Assembly (NCBI RefSeq): GCF_020544465.1
Contig: NZ_CP066126.1
Location: 4,030,001-4,094,000, forward strand
Direction of reading: 5' to 3'
DNA: 64,000 nucleotides
Source of the DNA: Chromobacterium rhizoryzae
GTDB lineage: Bacteria; Pseudomonadota; Gammaproteobacteria; Burkholderiales; Chromobacteriaceae
Program-made: the position numbers and the translations under genes
Notes under the pieces: model-generated
What the model was told of the DNA's origin: nothing
The model's input: the letters and a program-made list of their open reading frames with translations, nothing else
Databases searched by the model: none
In this document: positions 62,931-64,000 of the stretch, piece by piece
How positions within the stretch are numbered: position 1 is the stretch's first letter
How the letters are laid out: every line of letters starts with the position of its first letter

Positions 62931-63030
62931 ATCACTGCTGCGCTGTCGCGCCGTCAGAGCCACGCATTTAATCAGAGGACGAATTCAGAGTCAAGGAATA
63001 ATTGCAAAAAAACGAATAGCGGCGGCGCGG

Positions 63031-63071
63031 AAAAAGCAGGCGGGAGGGCCGTCTGAAACGACCGGCCCGCC
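63031..63071 (-). terminator. Terminator of maiA
   Basis: GGCGGG (63039-63044) pairs with CCCGCC (63066-63071), with further G-C pairs inside, followed on the minus strand by a T run (63035-63031). Confidence 0.7.
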
Positions 63072-63082
63072 GGATCAAAGAC

Positions 63083-63727
63083 TTAGATCGCGTCCGGCTG
63101 ACGGGATGGATGCGCGTCGGCGAAAGCCGGCAGTTGCTCCAGCGCGTCCGCAACGCGGACGATGTGCGGATACGCGCTCAGGTCCAAGCCGAAACGCCGG
63201 GCGCTGAACACCTGCGGCAATAGGCAGACATCGGCCAGCGTCGGCTGCTCGCCCGCCGCGTAACGGCTGGGCGATTCCGCCAGCGCTTGCTCCAGCGCGT
63301 CGAAGCCGGTGCGAATCCAGTGCCGTATCCACGCCGCCTTGCCCTCTTCGTCCTTGCCGTACTCGGTCTGCAGATACTTGCCGACTCGAGTGTTCTGCAA
63401 GGGATGGATATCGGCGGCGATGGCCAGGGCCAGCGCGCGGACCCGCGCCCGAGCCGCCGGAGCGGACGGCAACAGCCGCGGCGCATCCGGATAGGCCTCG
63501 TCCAGGTATTCGCAAATGGCTAGGGACTGCGCGATCTTGACCCCGCCATCGTCCAGCAGCGGCACCAAGCCCTGCGGGTTGATAGCCAGATACTCGGGGC
63601 TGCGCTGCTCGCCCTTGAGCAGATTGACCGCTTGATAGCGGTAATCCAGCCCCTTGAGATTCAGCGCGATGCGCACCCGGTAAGCGGCGCTGGAACGGAA
63701 ATAGCCGTAGAGCACGCGCTCAACCAT
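63083..63727 (-). CDS. maiA: Maleylacetoacetate isomerase
   Basis: MaiA, a zeta-class GST, isomerises maleylacetoacetate to fumarylacetoacetate in tyrosine/homogentisate breakdown. The 214-residue protein has the zeta motif YFRSSAAYRVRIAL (Ser12, Ser13), NPQGLVPLL and QSLAICEYLDE, and the C-terminal PTLADVCLLPQVFSARRFG. Its ATG overlaps the 3' end of the fumarylacetoacetate hydrolase gene by 8 bp, so the two consecutive pathway enzymes are co-translated. Confidence 0.94.
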   Translation of the reverse strand: MVERVLYGYFRSSAAYRVRIALNLKGLDYRYQAVNLLKGEQRSPEYLAINPQGLVPLLDDGGVKIAQSLAICEYLDEAYPDAPRLLPSAPAARARVRALALAIAADIHPLQNTRVGKYLQTEYGKDEEGKAAWIRHWIRTGFDALEQALAESPSRYAAGEQPTLADVCLLPQVFSARRFGLDLSAYPHIVRVADALEQLPAFADAHPSRQPDAI

Positions 63728-64000
63728 GTTTCACCACCGTCTGCTCGATGGCGCCGAAGACGCTGGCGCCGGCGGCGTCCTTCATCTCGATGCGCACGCG
63801 GTCGCCCACCTTCATGAACGGAGTCGTCGGCGCACCGTTCTCGATGGTTTCTATCATCCGTTGTTCCGCCAGGCAGCAGGAGCCGACGCTGCGGTCGTGA
63901 TTGGACACGGTGCCGGAGCCGATGATGGAGCCGGCGGCCAGCTCGCGGGTCTTGGCCACGTGCGCCACCAGTTGCGGGAAGCTGAACTGCATTTCCACGC
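63720..64000 (-). CDS. Fumarylacetoacetate hydrolase family protein, C-terminal part
   Basis: Only the last ~93 residues are in the window; the gene runs off the right edge. The sequence contains the FAH-fold elements MQFSFPQLVAHVAKTRELAAGSIIGSGTVSN and the C-terminal FMKVGDRVRIEM. With maiA next to it, the likely reaction is cleavage of fumarylacetoacetate to fumarate and acetoacetate, the last step of tyrosine catabolism. Confidence 0.9.
   Translation of the reverse strand, partial: VEMQFSFPQLVAHVAKTRELAAGSIIGSGTVSNHDRSVGSCCLAEQRMIETIENGAPTTPFMKVGDRVRIEMKDAAGASVFGAIEQTVVKHG

Overview
This 64 kb window is GC-rich, densely coded chromosome from a betaproteobacterium of the Neisseriales, most like Chromobacterium. 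That placement is inferred from gene content and protein character: a complete isc operon, FNR beside hemN, a monomeric isocitrate dehydrogenase, flhB-flhA-flhF-flhG-fliA-motC in series, and a NagF/NagE sugar PTS. No similarity search was possible. No rRNA, CRISPR array, integrase or transposase was seen.

Layout. 1-9.5 kb (mostly minus strand): a thioredoxin start, glutamate symporter gltS, an RlmK-like methyltransferase, a coaD-type gene and a dppABCDF dipeptide transporter with an intrinsic terminator between dppA and dppBCDF. 9.5-17 kb: a FabH-like ketosynthase, then iscR-iscS-iscU-iscA-hscB-hscA-fdx-iscX behind a promoter carrying a near-perfect IscR site. 17-24.3 kb: a GST, udk, an odd small ORF containing a bidirectional terminator, a VOC protein, suhB, trmJ, DUF1853, and the divergent fnr/hemN pair with an FNR box between them. 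24.3-33 kb: an AGCS symporter with a long, possibly structured leader, a chemoreceptor plus periplasmic binding protein pair, a glycerophosphodiesterase, and a gbsR-cydA-cydB operon with its own FNR box and a palindromic candidate operator. 33-41 kb: mutS, a hypothetical gene, an RluE-type pseudouridine synthase, icd, and thyA-folA.

41-50 kb: the flagellar export and regulation genes flhB, flhA, flhF, flhG and fliA, then motC. The flhG product has lost both lysines of its P-loop. Beyond motC, where a motD would be expected, lie a 146-bp palindromic repeat and a 405-codon gene whose C-terminal half carries the Cys/His signature of CNF1-type Rho-activating deamidases. This candidate effector toxin is the most notable gene here.

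50-64 kb: a LysR/DoxX pair, an EIIA-HPr-EI fusion followed by a GlcNAc-type EIICB with a second, cysteine-less EIIB-like domain, a Cof-type phosphatase and an AhpD-like protein. Then comes a 5-kb block (small membrane protein, CocE-type hydrolase, BCCT transporter, LysR regulator) bounded by two 59-bp direct repeats that include the 3' end of tRNA-Phe. Two identical tRNA-Phe genes, maiA and the end of a fumarylacetoacetate hydrolase close the window.
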